Shown here piece after piece: positions 19,074 to 28,541 of a stretch of DNA of 64,000 nt. The notes beneath the pieces were generated by a model. It made no database searches and had not been told where the DNA came from. It worked only from the letters and a program-made list of their open reading frames with translations. Source of the stretch: Methanobacterium paludis. GTDB taxonomy: Archaea; Methanobacteriota; Methanobacteria; Methanobacteriales; Methanobacteriaceae. A program made the position numbers and the translations under genes. Where the stretch lies: the NCBI RefSeq assembly GCF_000214725.1, contig NC_015574.1, positions 2,109,001-2,173,000 of the forward strand. The letters run 5' to 3'. Position 1 is the first letter of the stretch. Every line of letters begins with the position of its first letter.

Positions 19074-19139
19074 TTTATATCCTTAAGATCCATGATTTAT
19101 ATCCTTAAGATCCATGATTTATATCCTTAAGATCCATTA
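19074..19139. repeat. 22-bp tandem repeat, three copies, across the mfnA stop codon
   Basis: Three head-to-tail copies of TTTATATCCTTAAGATCC plus ATGA occupy 19074-19095, 19096-19117 and 19118-19139. The third differs at one base. Since 22 is not a multiple of 3, each copy is read in a different frame, and the mfnA reading frame meets its TAA inside the middle copy. Confidence 0.95.
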
Positions 19140-20271
19140 AAAACGTTTTTATATGCTCTTCTTTTAGATGGGGCATTACTATGATCCTTATGGCCCTTGG
19201 GTAAGAGGCTATTGAAACTGCCCATCCCTTCTCCTTCAACAGATCTGCAATTTCATCGGGTGACATATTACCTGATTGAAATGCCACGATGTTAAGCTGG
19301 GGCTCTGTAACAAGTTTGAAGCCAGATTCCCTGATTCCTTGAGCTAAAGTACCTGTAAGTTCCATGCACTTTCCTGCAACTTTTCTGTAACCTTCTCTTC
19401 CCATATACTTCATCAAAGCCCATGTTGCAGCTGTTGAAGCCCCAGTACGTGTTCCCACAATTGTAGACTGCCTATCCTCAGTTAGATATGGAGTTTCTAC
19501 ACTCATAGCCTTTAAATACCTTTTTTCCCTGAATAGAATTCCTCCCGTTGGTATTGGAGCCAAGCCCATTTTATGTGGATCTATGGTTATAGAACAAACA
19601 CCTGGAAGGTTGAAATCAAATTTAGGAAAATTGTAACCCATTTCATTTAAAAATGGAATTGAAAATCCTGCAAATGCAGCGTCAACATGAAGATAAATGT
19701 TTTTTTTGTAACATATTTTTGAAAGTTCTTCAATTGGATCTACTTTACCAAGCTCGGTAGTTCCTGCAACTCCCACAACTGCAACGGTTTTATCCGTTAA
19801 TAACTCCTTAACTGAGTCCATGTCCATACAGTAATTCTCATCAAGATCTGCTTCGCGGAGCTTGAGACAAAGCATATCTGCCGCCTTTTTGAAGGAGAAG
19901 TGGGCTGATTTTGGGACTATTATTTCTGGGTCCCTTATTCCCTTCAGGATCCTGGCAGAATTTCTTGCGGCTCTCATTGCCATTATGTTGGCCTCAGTTC
20001 CACCGGTTATTATATGCCCACACACATCCCTTTTTCCAAGCAGCTCACCCAGCATGGTTATTACATCATCTTCCATGGCCTTCGTTCCCTTGAAAAGACC
20101 CGGATCTCCTAGATTGGATTCCAGAAACATGGTGTAAGCTTCAACTCCCACAGGATGAGGGCAGGTGCACATTGAACCCAGTATTCTACCTGATCTGTAA
20201 TTCATGTCCTGCTTTTTGAACTCTTTGAGGTCATCAAACACTTCTTTTTTCGATATTCCCTTGTCTTCCAT
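19105..20271 (-). CDS. mfnA: L-tyrosine/L-aspartate decarboxylase MfnA
   Basis: PLP enzyme that makes tyramine for methanofuran and, from aspartate, beta-alanine for coenzyme A. The PLP lysine is K234 in ITIDPHKMGLAP. The substrate/PLP pocket shows ITGGTEANI (residues 88-96), HVDAAFAG (195-202) and GTRTGAS. At 388 residues it matches archaeal homologues, but the last ten residues (from MDLKD on) are encoded by the tandem repeat at 19074-19139. Confidence 0.95.
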   Translation of the reverse strand: MEDKGISKKEVFDDLKEFKKQDMNYRSGRILGSMCTCPHPVGVEAYTMFLESNLGDPGLFKGTKAMEDDVITMLGELLGKRDVCGHIITGGTEANIMAMRAARNSARILKGIRDPEIIVPKSAHFSFKKAADMLCLKLREADLDENYCMDMDSVKELLTDKTVAVVGVAGTTELGKVDPIEELSKICYKKNIYLHVDAAFAGFSIPFLNEMGYNFPKFDFNLPGVCSITIDPHKMGLAPIPTGGILFREKRYLKAMSVETPYLTEDRQSTIVGTRTGASTAATWALMKYMGREGYRKVAGKCMELTGTLAQGIRESGFKLVTEPQLNIVAFQSGNMSPDEIADLLKEKGWAVSIASYPRAIRIIVMPHLKEEHIKTFLMDLKDINHGS

Positions 20272-20405
20272 TTCTATCCCTGAAAAAAATAATGATCGTT
20301 TAAGATATCCGGAAAAATAAAAATTTCGTTAAAATAGAAAAAAATAAGGATTTAAGTCTTTATATAACTTATCTCCTTAATTAACTCATTATATATTCTA
20401 TATTC

Positions 20406-22709
20406 TTATTCCTGTATGAGTTTCCTTGCAGCTTTAAGAAGTAATTTCTTCTCAACACGAGCCACAGTTTCTCTTACAGCTGGAATTGCATCGGTGTTTG
20501 CTGATACGCTGGTGATTCCAAGTTCAACCAATTTTTCAACAACATCTGGCATGCTTCCTGCCTGTCCGCAGATACTGGTTTTGACTCCGGCCTCGTTACA
20601 TTTTATAATAACACGTTTTATGAGCTTCATCACTGCAGGATGTCTTTCGTTGTAGAGTTCTGCAACGTTCTCGTTGTTCCTGTCGATTGCAAGTGTGTAC
20701 TGTGTAAGGTCGTTGGTTCCGAAGCTTACGAAATCCAATCCCTCAGCTATGAAGTCCTCTATTGTAAGGGCTGCTGCTGGTGTTTCAACCATCATCCCGA
20801 ACTCAATGTTTTTTTGTGGTTTTAAACCTACAGATTCTGCTATTTTTTTAGCTTTACGGAGCTCATCTGGGTGCTGTAGAAGTGGTAACATGATTCCGAT
20901 ATTTGTGTATCCCTGTTCATGGAGTTTTTTTATGGCTTTGAACTCTGCTATGAGAATTTCAGGTTCGTCAAGTTCTCTGCGGATTCCTCTCCATCCAAGC
21001 ATTGGGTTGTGTTCGTATGGTTCGTCTTCTCCGCCTTCAAGTGATTGGAACTCATCTGTTGGGGCGTCTAGTGTCCTGTACCAGACTGTTTTTGGGTAAA
21101 ATGTATCAGCAACTTTTAGTATGTTTTCTACAAGTGCTTTTACAAGTTCGTCCTCTCTTCCTTCTCTTATGAACTTTTTAGGATGCACACCCATTGCAAG
21201 CATCATATGTTCCGTTCTTAAAAGTCCCACACCATCTGCACCGGTTTCTGCAGCTTTTTTAGCAGCCTCTGGCATGCTTACGTTGACTTTAACATCTGTA
21301 ACAGTTAATATTGACTGCTGCTGGATGACAGTGGTTTGTCCTGCAGATCCTTTGGTTGCCTCTTCACTTTCGTCCTTGATTTTGCCTTCAAATACAAACC
21401 CTTTACGACCGTCCAAAGTTACAACTGAATTTTCTTTAAGGATCTTGGTTGCATCTCCTGTTCCAACAACTGAAGGTATTCCAAGTTCCCTTGAAACTAT
21501 GGCAGCGTGACAGGTTACACCACCTTCATCTGTTATTACTCCACTGGCCCTTTTCATTGCAGGAACCATGTCTGGTGTTGTCATAACAGTGACCATTATG
21601 TCACCTAACTCAATTTTATCGAGTTCATCAGGGTTTTTAACTATTTTAACTGCTCCAGATGCCATTCCAGGGCTTGCTCCAAGTCCTTTGGTTACTATAA
21701 TTCTTTCACCTTCAGATTCTTTTGATTCAGATTCTCTTGCTGTTTTACCAAGGGTTGTTACTGGCCTTGATTGTAGCAGGAATATTTTACCTTTCTCTAT
21801 AGCCCATTCTGTATCCTGTGGGAACTGGTAATGATCCTGGATCCTCTTTCCAAGTTCTGTGAGGTTTGCTATTTCATAAGGACTTAAAACTCTCTTGTTT
21901 TTCATATCATCTGGAACATCGGTTTGAAGTGTCCTGCCGGCTCCTGTATCCCTCTTGAACATGATATTTTTAGTGCTGATCTGGTAATCTAAAATTTCAC
22001 CTGTTTTTTTATCAACCCAGCACGTGTCAGGAGTAACGGATCCTGAAACAACTGCTTCTCCAAGCCCCCATGCCGCTTCGATTAAAATTTTATCTTCACC
22101 TGTTGAAGGATGTACAGTGAACATTACACCCGCTTTTTCGGCGTCAACCATTTCCTGAACAACCACAGCTATGTAAACCTTGGAGTGATCGAAGTTATTC
22201 TCTTCCCTATAAAAGATAGCACGGGATTCAAAAAGAGATGCCCAACATTGTTGAACGTAACTTACAACATCATCCACACCCCTAACATTAAGGTATGTGT
22301 CCTGTTGCCCTGCAAATGAAGCTTCCGGAAGATCTTCAGCAGTCGCAGAGGATCTAACCGCAACATAAACATTTTCTTTACCAATTCTGACGCATAAAGC
22401 ATTGTAAGCTTCTATTATAATTGTCTTTATCTCGTCAGGCATTTCAGTATTTACCATTATCTTCTTGATACTGCGTGAAGCTTCCTGAAGCTGCTTGTTA
22501 TTGTTAACGTCCAAAGCATCAAGAATGTCCATTATTTCATCGAAGATTCCTGTTTCTTTCATGAATTTATCATAGGTTCTGGATGTTACAACAAAACCCG
22601 GGGGTACAGGTATTCCTGCATGGGTTAACTCTCCAAGATTTGCTCCTTTTCCACCGGCAACTGCAACATCTTCCTTTCTCAGCTCTTCAAAAAACTCGAC
22701 ATACTTCAT
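20406..22709 (-). CDS. ppsA: Phosphoenolpyruvate synthase
   Basis: Converts pyruvate, ATP and water to PEP, AMP and phosphate for gluconeogenesis. Domain order over 767 residues: N-terminal ATP-grasp (GGKGANLGEL at 19-28), swivelling phosphohistidine domain with H401 in GGVTCHAAIVSRELG, and C-terminal PEP/pyruvate TIM barrel with LLRTEHM, FGTNDLTQY and CGQAGS (catalytic Cys). It lies 17 bases downstream of rpl10e in the same direction, so the two are probably co-transcribed. Confidence 0.96.
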   Translation of the reverse strand: MKYVEFFEELRKEDVAVAGGKGANLGELTHAGIPVPPGFVVTSRTYDKFMKETGIFDEIMDILDALDVNNNKQLQEASRSIKKIMVNTEMPDEIKTIIIEAYNALCVRIGKENVYVAVRSSATAEDLPEASFAGQQDTYLNVRGVDDVVSYVQQCWASLFESRAIFYREENNFDHSKVYIAVVVQEMVDAEKAGVMFTVHPSTGEDKILIEAAWGLGEAVVSGSVTPDTCWVDKKTGEILDYQISTKNIMFKRDTGAGRTLQTDVPDDMKNKRVLSPYEIANLTELGKRIQDHYQFPQDTEWAIEKGKIFLLQSRPVTTLGKTARESESKESEGERIIVTKGLGASPGMASGAVKIVKNPDELDKIELGDIMVTVMTTPDMVPAMKRASGVITDEGGVTCHAAIVSRELGIPSVVGTGDATKILKENSVVTLDGRKGFVFEGKIKDESEEATKGSAGQTTVIQQQSILTVTDVKVNVSMPEAAKKAAETGADGVGLLRTEHMMLAMGVHPKKFIREGREDELVKALVENILKVADTFYPKTVWYRTLDAPTDEFQSLEGGEDEPYEHNPMLGWRGIRRELDEPEILIAEFKAIKKLHEQGYTNIGIMLPLLQHPDELRKAKKIAESVGLKPQKNIEFGMMVETPAAALTIEDFIAEGLDFVSFGTNDLTQYTLAIDRNNENVAELYNERHPAVMKLIKRVIIKCNEAGVKTSICGQAGSMPDVVEKLVELGITSVSANTDAIPAVRETVARVEKKLLLKAARKLIQE

Positions 22710-22726
22710 GCTAACACTCTTTTTGT

Positions 22727-23209
22727 TTATCTTACTAATTCTTCGCCTTCATCAATTACAATTCTGCATGGTACTGGAAATTTCATTGCAGCCCTTTTTA
22801 ATGCTTCTTTTGCATCTTTGAAGTTTTTCTTGTTTGCTTTAATTGTTAAAACCTTTTGATCTGCATCAACGATGGCAACGGAACTTACTGCTTTTCCAAA
22901 TGCTCCCCTCATACCGCTCTGAACCCTATCAGCTCCGGCTCCTGTGGCCATTGGATTTTCCCTGACAATGTGGTGCGGATAAACCCTTATCTTAAGGTGG
23001 TAACCCAGCCTACCAGCTTTTCTCTGCATATATCTGTTTGAAGCTATCCTTGCTGCCTCCAGTGCATTGTGAGATAACTGTGCCCTTTCTTTTACAGCCA
23101 AACTAAGTTTTAGAGGGAATTCTCCTGAGAGGTTTCCCATATCATATTGAACTATCCTTGAAGCAGGAATCTTCCTTATATAATCTTTTCTAGTGTATGC
23201 TCTAACCAT
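22727..23209 (-). CDS. rpl10e: 50S ribosomal protein L10e (uL16)
   Basis: A 160-residue archaeal/eukaryotic L10e. Clear segments are RAYTRKDYIRKIP, ARIASNRYM, LRIYP-like KIRVYPHHIVRENPM and GADRVQSGMRGAFGK. It binds 23S rRNA near the peptidyl transferase centre. A strong GGAGG precedes the start. It is upstream of ppsA in the same unit. Confidence 0.97.
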   Translation of the reverse strand: MVRAYTRKDYIRKIPASRIVQYDMGNLSGEFPLKLSLAVKERAQLSHNALEAARIASNRYMQRKAGRLGYHLKIRVYPHHIVRENPMATGAGADRVQSGMRGAFGKAVSSVAIVDADQKVLTIKANKKNFKDAKEALKRAAMKFPVPCRIVIDEGEELVR

Positions 23210-23529
23210 AAGTTAATCCTCCTATATCAGAAATTTAAGTCTATAACGTTAATAAACATTACCCTAAATAATCTTCAAAATATTTTTCAAATCTAGTTTT
23301 ATAAAATTAAAAGTACTCCTAATAAATTACTTAAACTTTCTCAAATTTATAATTCTCTAAATTATATAATAGTTCTCATGATTCTAAATATTTTTCAAAA
23401 TTTTACTCTATAACTTATAAACCTTACCTTAATAAACTATATTCCCATTACTCTATATAAAAAACTATCATACTAAAAATTATACTATCATACTAAATCT
23501 ATTAAAAATCTATCATATTTGGTGAAATC
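23210..23529. promoter_or_regulatory. Divergent promoter region of rpl10e and cooC-like gene, with a 14-bp direct repeat
   Basis: A very AT-rich 320-base region. Near the right end CTATATAAAAAA (about 23453-23463) is a candidate TATA box for the rightward gene. It is followed by ACTATCATACTAAA at 23464-23477 and again at 23484-23497, a perfect direct repeat at 20-base spacing around the expected start site. Confidence 0.5.
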
Positions 23530-24303
23530 ATGAAAATTGCTGTAACTGGAAAAGGAGGAGTTGGAAAAACAAGCCTTGCAGGCACATTGGCATGTATCTT
23601 ATCACAGAATTATAAGGTATTTGCCATCGATGCAGATCCAGACATGAACCTGGCATCAAGCCTTGGAATACACGACAAAATAACTCCAATATCTCATATG
23701 AAAGATTTAATAAGGAATAGAACCGGCGCAGAACCAGGAACATCCTTTGGAGAAGTTTTCAAGATAAATCCAAAGATCTCAGACCTTCCAGATTCTCTAT
23801 CCATAAATTACGATTCTGAAGGCCGTTTAAAGCTCCTGGTCATGGGGACAGTGGAAAAAGGAGGAGAAGGATGTATTTGTCCAGCTTCAGTATTATTAAA
23901 GGCACTTATGCGTAATTTAATCCTTAAAAAGGATGAAATAATTATAATGGATATGGAAGCAGGTATAGAACATCTCGGCAGAAAGACAGCAGAAGCTGTT
24001 GACATTATGATAATCATTGTAGAACCCGGCCTCAAATCCCTTGAAACTGCAGAGCGTATAAAAAAACTTGCAAGAGACATTGGAATCAGGAAGATATCCT
24101 GCATTATAAATAAGGCTTCAAATCACGAACAGGAAGAGTTCCTGATTAAAAAGCTGAAAGAAATTGATCTTGAGGTCATTGGGAAAATTCCTCGTGATGA
24201 TTGTGTTATAATGGCAGATATGGAAGGTAAAGCACTTGTTGATTATCCAGATTCAACTGCTCTAAAATCCATCAAGAAAATTGCAGAAAATATTTTAAAC
24301 TAG
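23530..24303 (+). CDS. CooC-like nickel-insertion ATPase (MinD family)
   Basis: A 257-residue P-loop ATPase with the deviant Walker A GKGGVGKTS at residues 7-15. The EGCICPAS segment has a CxC pair (C115, C117), which in CooC forms the metal-binding site at the dimer interface. DMEAGIEHLGR follows. CooC matures the Ni-Fe-S cluster of CO dehydrogenase. The CODH/ACS genes are not in the window. The ribosome site is GGTGA. The client is inferred from the family. Confidence 0.82.
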   Translation: MKIAVTGKGGVGKTSLAGTLACILSQNYKVFAIDADPDMNLASSLGIHDKITPISHMKDLIRNRTGAEPGTSFGEVFKINPKISDLPDSLSINYDSEGRLKLLVMGTVEKGGEGCICPASVLLKALMRNLILKKDEIIIMDMEAGIEHLGRKTAEAVDIMIIIVEPGLKSLETAERIKKLARDIGIRKISCIINKASNHEQEEFLIKKLKEIDLEVIGKIPRDDCVIMADMEGKALVDYPDSTALKSIKKIAENILN

Positions 24304-24357
24304 GATCTTGAACTAAAACGTGTCCTCAAACGGATAAAAAATGGAGATCAAAGCGAT

Positions 24358-24600
24358 ATGAAGATCAACGCAAGAATAACATTTAAATATAAAACATCAG
24401 ATAATGCAAAAACTGCATTTAAATCATTGAAACCAGATAATATAGGATTTATAGATTCTTACAAAGATAATAATTGTTTTATTTGTAATTTAAATGGTGA
24501 TTCTGTTGGAACAGTTCTTGCAACAGCAGACGACCTTCTTTTTTGCGAGATGATGGTTGAGAGGATCACCGAATTTGTAGAAGAGCAATTTGAAAATTGA
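24358..24600 (+). CDS. KEOPS complex subunit Pcc1
   Basis: An 80-residue Pcc1-family protein, with KINARITFKYKTSDNAKTAF at the start and a final MMVERITEFVEEQ helix. Pcc1 dimerises and holds the Kae1 subunit in the KEOPS complex that makes t6A in tRNA. It is 54 bases downstream of the CooC-like gene and may be co-transcribed. The family is small and divergent, so confidence is moderate. Confidence 0.75.
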   Translation: MKINARITFKYKTSDNAKTAFKSLKPDNIGFIDSYKDNNCFICNLNGDSVGTVLATADDLLFCEMMVERITEFVEEQFEN

Positions 24601-24705
24601 GTTAAAAAGATTGAATGTTAAAAATATTATTAGTAATAGTCCTTGAAAAGAATTTAAATTATTAATTTTACCCTAGAAATAAATTTAACCAAAGGAAACT
24701 CAAAA

Positions 24706-24870
24706 ATGTTAAATCTGAAGGATTATATGGTTGGATTTGCATTTTTAATCATGTTAACACTTTTTATAGCACAGCGATTAAAAGTACGTTCGGCCAGAAA
24801 AAAAGAAATTGAAAATAAGAAAGAAAAGAAGAAACGAAACAGAAAAAATAAGAAAAAAGGAAAAAACTAA
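24706..24870 (+). CDS. Small membrane protein with lysine-rich tail (54 residues)
   Basis: A complete ORF with one hydrophobic helix (residues 8-22) followed by an extremely basic tail: from residue 24 on, about 20 of 31 residues are Lys or Arg. Such a single-pass, polybasic protein could bind RNA or acidic lipids, but I do not recognise it. It lies 105 bases after pcc1 and ends 60 bases before the convergent FKBP gene. The basic tail comes from poly-A codons, so a non-coding explanation should be kept in mind. Confidence 0.5.
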   Translation: MLNLKDYMVGFAFLIMLTLFIAQRLKVRSARKKEIENKKEKKKRNRKNKKKGKN

Positions 24871-24930
24871 GCAGAAAAATGGTTTTAATTCCACTTACAA
24901 CTTTTCCCAAATTTCATCATAATAATGAGT

Positions 24931-25782
24931 TTATTCCTCTTTTTTCTCTTCAACGTTTTCAGGCAAAACTTCTTCAGGTGCTTCTTCAGAGGTTTTTTCT
25001 TCAACTTTCTCTGTTAAAACTTCTTCAGCTACTTCTTCTGTTGAAGTTTCTTCAGCAGTTTCTGGTTCTGTCTCAGGAACTTTTTTCTCAAAGGCATCCA
25101 CAAATTCTACTTTCTCAACGTTTTCCATGTTCTCCCAGATATCCCTTGCTATTCTAAATCTTGCAAAGGTTACGTCTGCGTATGGTTTTTTGTCAAATTT
25201 AGCCATTTCATCCATGGCGATTTTAACTATTCCGTCTTCTATTTTGATATCGTGTTTATCTGAGTCTAGGTTTTGTGTTGGGTAGTGAAGTTCTATCAGA
25301 CTTTTGATTTTCTCGATGTCATCGTCAATGATTTCCGCTACTTTGATGGTGTACTCAAGGTTTTTTCCTGCAAGTTCATGGTTGAAGTCAACCCTGACTC
25401 TTCCACCGCTTACACTTCTTATTTTACCTGAAACTCCTTCTGAAGTGATAACCATTCCGACTTGAGGTTTTAAACCTTGTTTACGGAATTCTCCCATTGG
25501 TATGAGTTGTACAAGTTTTGGGTCTCTTAATCCAAATCCTTCTTCTGGAGAGAGTTCGACTGTTTTATCTACTCCTTCTTCCATGTCAATAATTGCTTCG
25601 TCAAGCCCTTTGAGGAGGTGTCCTGCACCTACGACTATTGGTATTGCACCGTAAGTTTTATTCTCAGTTGAAATTCCAGCTTCTTCTGCCACCTTTTCAT
25701 CGGTTGTGTCAAAGACGTCACCTGTCTCTTGAACCTTTCCTGTGTACTCTAATTTTATAAATTCTCCATTTTTCACTGGCAT
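24931..25782 (-). CDS. FKBP-type peptidyl-prolyl isomerase (SlyD-like) with acidic tail
   Basis: Catalyses prolyl cis-trans isomerisation in folding. Residues 1-155 form the FKBP domain with the chaperone insert, shown by GEFIKLEYTGKVQETGDVFDTT, VVGAGHLLKGLDEAI and VDFNHELAGKNLEY. Residues 155-235 form a second alpha/beta extension usual in archaeal long FKBPs. The last 45 residues are Glu-rich and repeat EEVLTEKVEEK / EEVLPENVEEK. It overlaps the end of the upstream gene by 10 bases and has a GGAGG site. Confidence 0.92.
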   Translation of the reverse strand: MPVKNGEFIKLEYTGKVQETGDVFDTTDEKVAEEAGISTENKTYGAIPIVVGAGHLLKGLDEAIIDMEEGVDKTVELSPEEGFGLRDPKLVQLIPMGEFRKQGLKPQVGMVITSEGVSGKIRSVSGGRVRVDFNHELAGKNLEYTIKVAEIIDDDIEKIKSLIELHYPTQNLDSDKHDIKIEDGIVKIAMDEMAKFDKKPYADVTFARFRIARDIWENMENVEKVEFVDAFEKKVPETEPETAEETSTEEVAEEVLTEKVEEKTSEEAPEEVLPENVEEKKEE

Positions 25783-26873
25783 ATCTCTAGCCTCCTGTGT
25801 GGTATTCTTTTTTGAAATTCTTTTAGAACTTCTTTATTCTTATAGTTTAATATACGTATTACAGATGGGTATCTGTCTATATATCTATGTACGACATCCT
25901 TAAAAACACCAGCCTCCAGTGAAGATAGAACCCTCTGGCGGTGATGTCTACTAAAACCCTGTAAAATAGATTTTTCAACACCATAAACAGTTTTAAATGG
26001 TCTGTTATTCACAAGAGCTCTAGCTGTCCTGTCATCAATCAGTGCAAGGGATCTGAGATGTTCTGTAGAACTTTCATTCACACGTTTTAATATGTTCTCC
26101 ACATCCCTCACATCATGTAACGGTGCCCTTCCATTATCCATCTCTCTTTTTAAAATCTCAATGGTTTCATGGGGCAGCATATCTTCAGCAAGCAACATAT
26201 CACCTGAAAGAACAGTTTCTCTGATTTTAGTGCCGCTTACACCTTCAACACGTTTTATAAAGATGAATTTATCCTTAAAATCAAAACCTATTTTTTTAAG
26301 AGATTTTGAAAGTGATACAATGACATAGTTATCCTCATCAAGTTTGCCTTCAAGTAATATTTCTTTAGTCCCCATGTCCACAATTTTATATGGTTTTGGG
26401 GCAACACCAGCCCCTTCATTTATCCTCCGGAGTATCACATCAAAACCATCGAAGGGTTTGTAACCCCTGGGTATGTAGTCTGCATCTAGGGCCTTGAACA
26501 TCCTAGCAAGACATAAGGAATACTGGCCCGAACCCATAATACCCATTGGTGGCCCTTCAACCACAATATCAGCCCCAATAGCAACTGCGGATTCTGCTCG
26601 AGCCTGCCGGGTCATGATATAAGGAGTACCTCTTCCATTTCGCTCAAAGAGTCCTGGAACAACGGCCGTGAATATTCCATCTGGAACCAGCTTTTTTGCC
26701 TCTATCATACAGTGTCTGTGGCCCTTGTGAAGTGGTGAATACTCTGTAAAATCTGCCATTATTTTAACATCACTTTCAGGTTCCCCATATTCTGGTTCGA
26801 TTTCTAAATCTTTTTTAAAGATTTTTTTATCCTTTGAAATGATGTTTTTAACGAATTCTTCCCTTTTAAGCAT
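25773..26873 (-). CDS. HIGH-motif nucleotidyltransferase, TmcAL/COG1323-like
   Basis: A 366-residue protein. The nucleotide-binding motif HKGH (HxGH) is at residues 49-52 in EYSPLHKGHRH, and GVSGTKIRETV near residue 220 corresponds to the second ATP motif. RAESAVAIGADIVVEGPP resembles bacterial TmcAL, which adenylates acetate to acetylate tRNA-Met wobble cytidine. Archaea usually use a TmcA-type enzyme for that, so the substrate here is open. A basic C-terminal region (KRIPHRRLE) could bind RNA. It overlaps and precedes the FKBP gene. Confidence 0.6.
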   Translation of the reverse strand: MLKREEFVKNIISKDKKIFKKDLEIEPEYGEPESDVKIMADFTEYSPLHKGHRHCMIEAKKLVPDGIFTAVVPGLFERNGRGTPYIMTRQARAESAVAIGADIVVEGPPMGIMGSGQYSLCLARMFKALDADYIPRGYKPFDGFDVILRRINEGAGVAPKPYKIVDMGTKEILLEGKLDEDNYVIVSLSKSLKKIGFDFKDKFIFIKRVEGVSGTKIRETVLSGDMLLAEDMLPHETIEILKREMDNGRAPLHDVRDVENILKRVNESSTEHLRSLALIDDRTARALVNNRPFKTVYGVEKSILQGFSRHHRQRVLSSLEAGVFKDVVHRYIDRYPSVIRILNYKNKEVLKEFQKRIPHRRLEICQ

Positions 26874-27179
26874 GTGATCATCTTTTGTGGTTTCAGTTTT
26901 ATTAATTAATCCTTATTTTTTAGTTATTTTAGTCATTAAACCGGATTTTAGATCCTTCAATTAAAAATCATTTTAGAATTTAATTTTTTAGGAGTTTAGT
27001 AATGTTTTAACACATCTTCTTCCAAATATATTATTGCAAATTAGTTAACTCTATAAATTACAAGTTAATTCAATTACAAAAATTCATAAATTTGTTTAGA
27101 ATAGATTTCAATTAAAAGATATACTTCATTATAAATTAAATTAATTACATAATTTAATTACAATTTTAAAGGTGTGCAA
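26874..27179. other. Divergent AT-rich intergenic region
   Basis: Separates the leftward nucleotidyltransferase gene from rightward pyrC. It is AT-rich with several weak TATA-like strings. I see no repeat or RNA gene. Confidence 0.4.
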
Positions 27180-28541
27180 ATGTCTGATCTAACTCTTATA
27201 AACTGCAAAATTCCATGGATAGATGGAAACTATTCTGTTAAAGTTGAAGATGGAAAGATAAAGTCCATAACAAAGCTAGCACCGAAATGTGATAAAACCA
27301 TTGATTTGAAGGGTAAAATTCTTCTTCCAGGAGTTATAGACACCCATGTACATATGAGAGACCCCGGTTTAACCTACAAGGAAGATTGGAAAACTGGAAG
27401 TCATGCTGCCGCTGCTGGAGGTTTTACAACTGTTTTGGACATGCCAAACACAGACCCTAAAACCACCACAGCCGGAAGGTTCCATGAGAAACTGAAAATT
27501 GCAGATTCAAAGAGTGTTGTGGATTTTGGGTTGCATGCTGGGGTTGAAAATCTTGATGAAATCCCTAAAATAGCAAAGCTATATCCTGCTTCCTTTAAGA
27601 TATTTGCAGACCTCGTTAACAACAGTTTTTTAATGGATGCATTTAATGAATTATCCAAACTTTCCAAAGTTGAAGATACCACTTCATCATCACAAAATGA
27701 AGCTCAAAATATCTTTAAGCCATTAATATCCCTTCACTGTGAAGATAAAGATATTATCCGGCACTGCACTGATAAACTAAAGTCTGAAGGAGTTTCGGAT
27801 TCAAAGGTTTATTCCCGGGCCAGACCTGCCATTGCAGAGGAGGTTTCAGTTTCAAACGCAGTTACACTGGCTGAACACTTCAATATTCCGGTTCACATAT
27901 GTCATATCAGCACCAGGAATTCCCTTGAAATCCTGAGAAGGGCAAAACTTGCAGGATGCATGGTCACATGTGAGGCAACACCTCACCATTTACTTCTTAA
28001 TTCATCCTCCTTTGAAGCATTCGGCACCCTTGCAAAAACCAACCCCCCACTACGAAATGGAAGGGAAAACCTAAAAATATCTGATCTGCACAATGTAGAT
28101 ATCATAGGGACCGACCACGCCCCACACGAACTTCTGGAAAAGGGAAGGGATGTTTGGAATGCCCCACCAGGAATCCCAGGACTTGAAACCGCACTACCAT
28201 TGCTCTTAACCGAGATAAATAGGGGTAACATCAATTTTAAAAACCTGAAACTTTTGTTGTGTGAAAATCCCGCCAAAATATTCCACATCCCAAATAAAGG
28301 CTTTATAAAGGAAGGTATGGATGCTGATTTTGTGGTTGTTGACATGAAAAAAGAAGGAATTATAAAAGCTGAGAATTTCCATTCAAAGGCCAAATATTCT
28401 CCATTTGAAGGCATTAAAGTTAGAGGAATGCCTGTCATGACCATTATCAGGGGAAATGTGGTTATGGACGATGGTGAGGTGTTTGAAAATAGTGGAAAGT
28501 TTGTCTACGATTCTACGATTGAATCCTCAACCCAAGGTTAA
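27180..28541 (+). CDS. pyrC: Dihydroorotase
   Basis: Third step of pyrimidine synthesis, closing carbamoyl-aspartate to dihydroorotate. A class I amidohydrolase of 453 residues with zinc ligands in DTHVHMRDPG (H56, H58), DMPNTDP, ISLHCEDKD, HICHIST and GTDHAPHE. The ATG at 27180, 5 bases after GGTGT, is preferred over the in-frame GTG at 27174. Confidence 0.95.
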   Translation: MSDLTLINCKIPWIDGNYSVKVEDGKIKSITKLAPKCDKTIDLKGKILLPGVIDTHVHMRDPGLTYKEDWKTGSHAAAAGGFTTVLDMPNTDPKTTTAGRFHEKLKIADSKSVVDFGLHAGVENLDEIPKIAKLYPASFKIFADLVNNSFLMDAFNELSKLSKVEDTTSSSQNEAQNIFKPLISLHCEDKDIIRHCTDKLKSEGVSDSKVYSRARPAIAEEVSVSNAVTLAEHFNIPVHICHISTRNSLEILRRAKLAGCMVTCEATPHHLLLNSSSFEAFGTLAKTNPPLRNGRENLKISDLHNVDIIGTDHAPHELLEKGRDVWNAPPGIPGLETALPLLLTEINRGNINFKNLKLLLCENPAKIFHIPNKGFIKEGMDADFVVVDMKKEGIIKAENFHSKAKYSPFEGIKVRGMPVMTIIRGNVVMDDGEVFENSGKFVYDSTIESSTQG

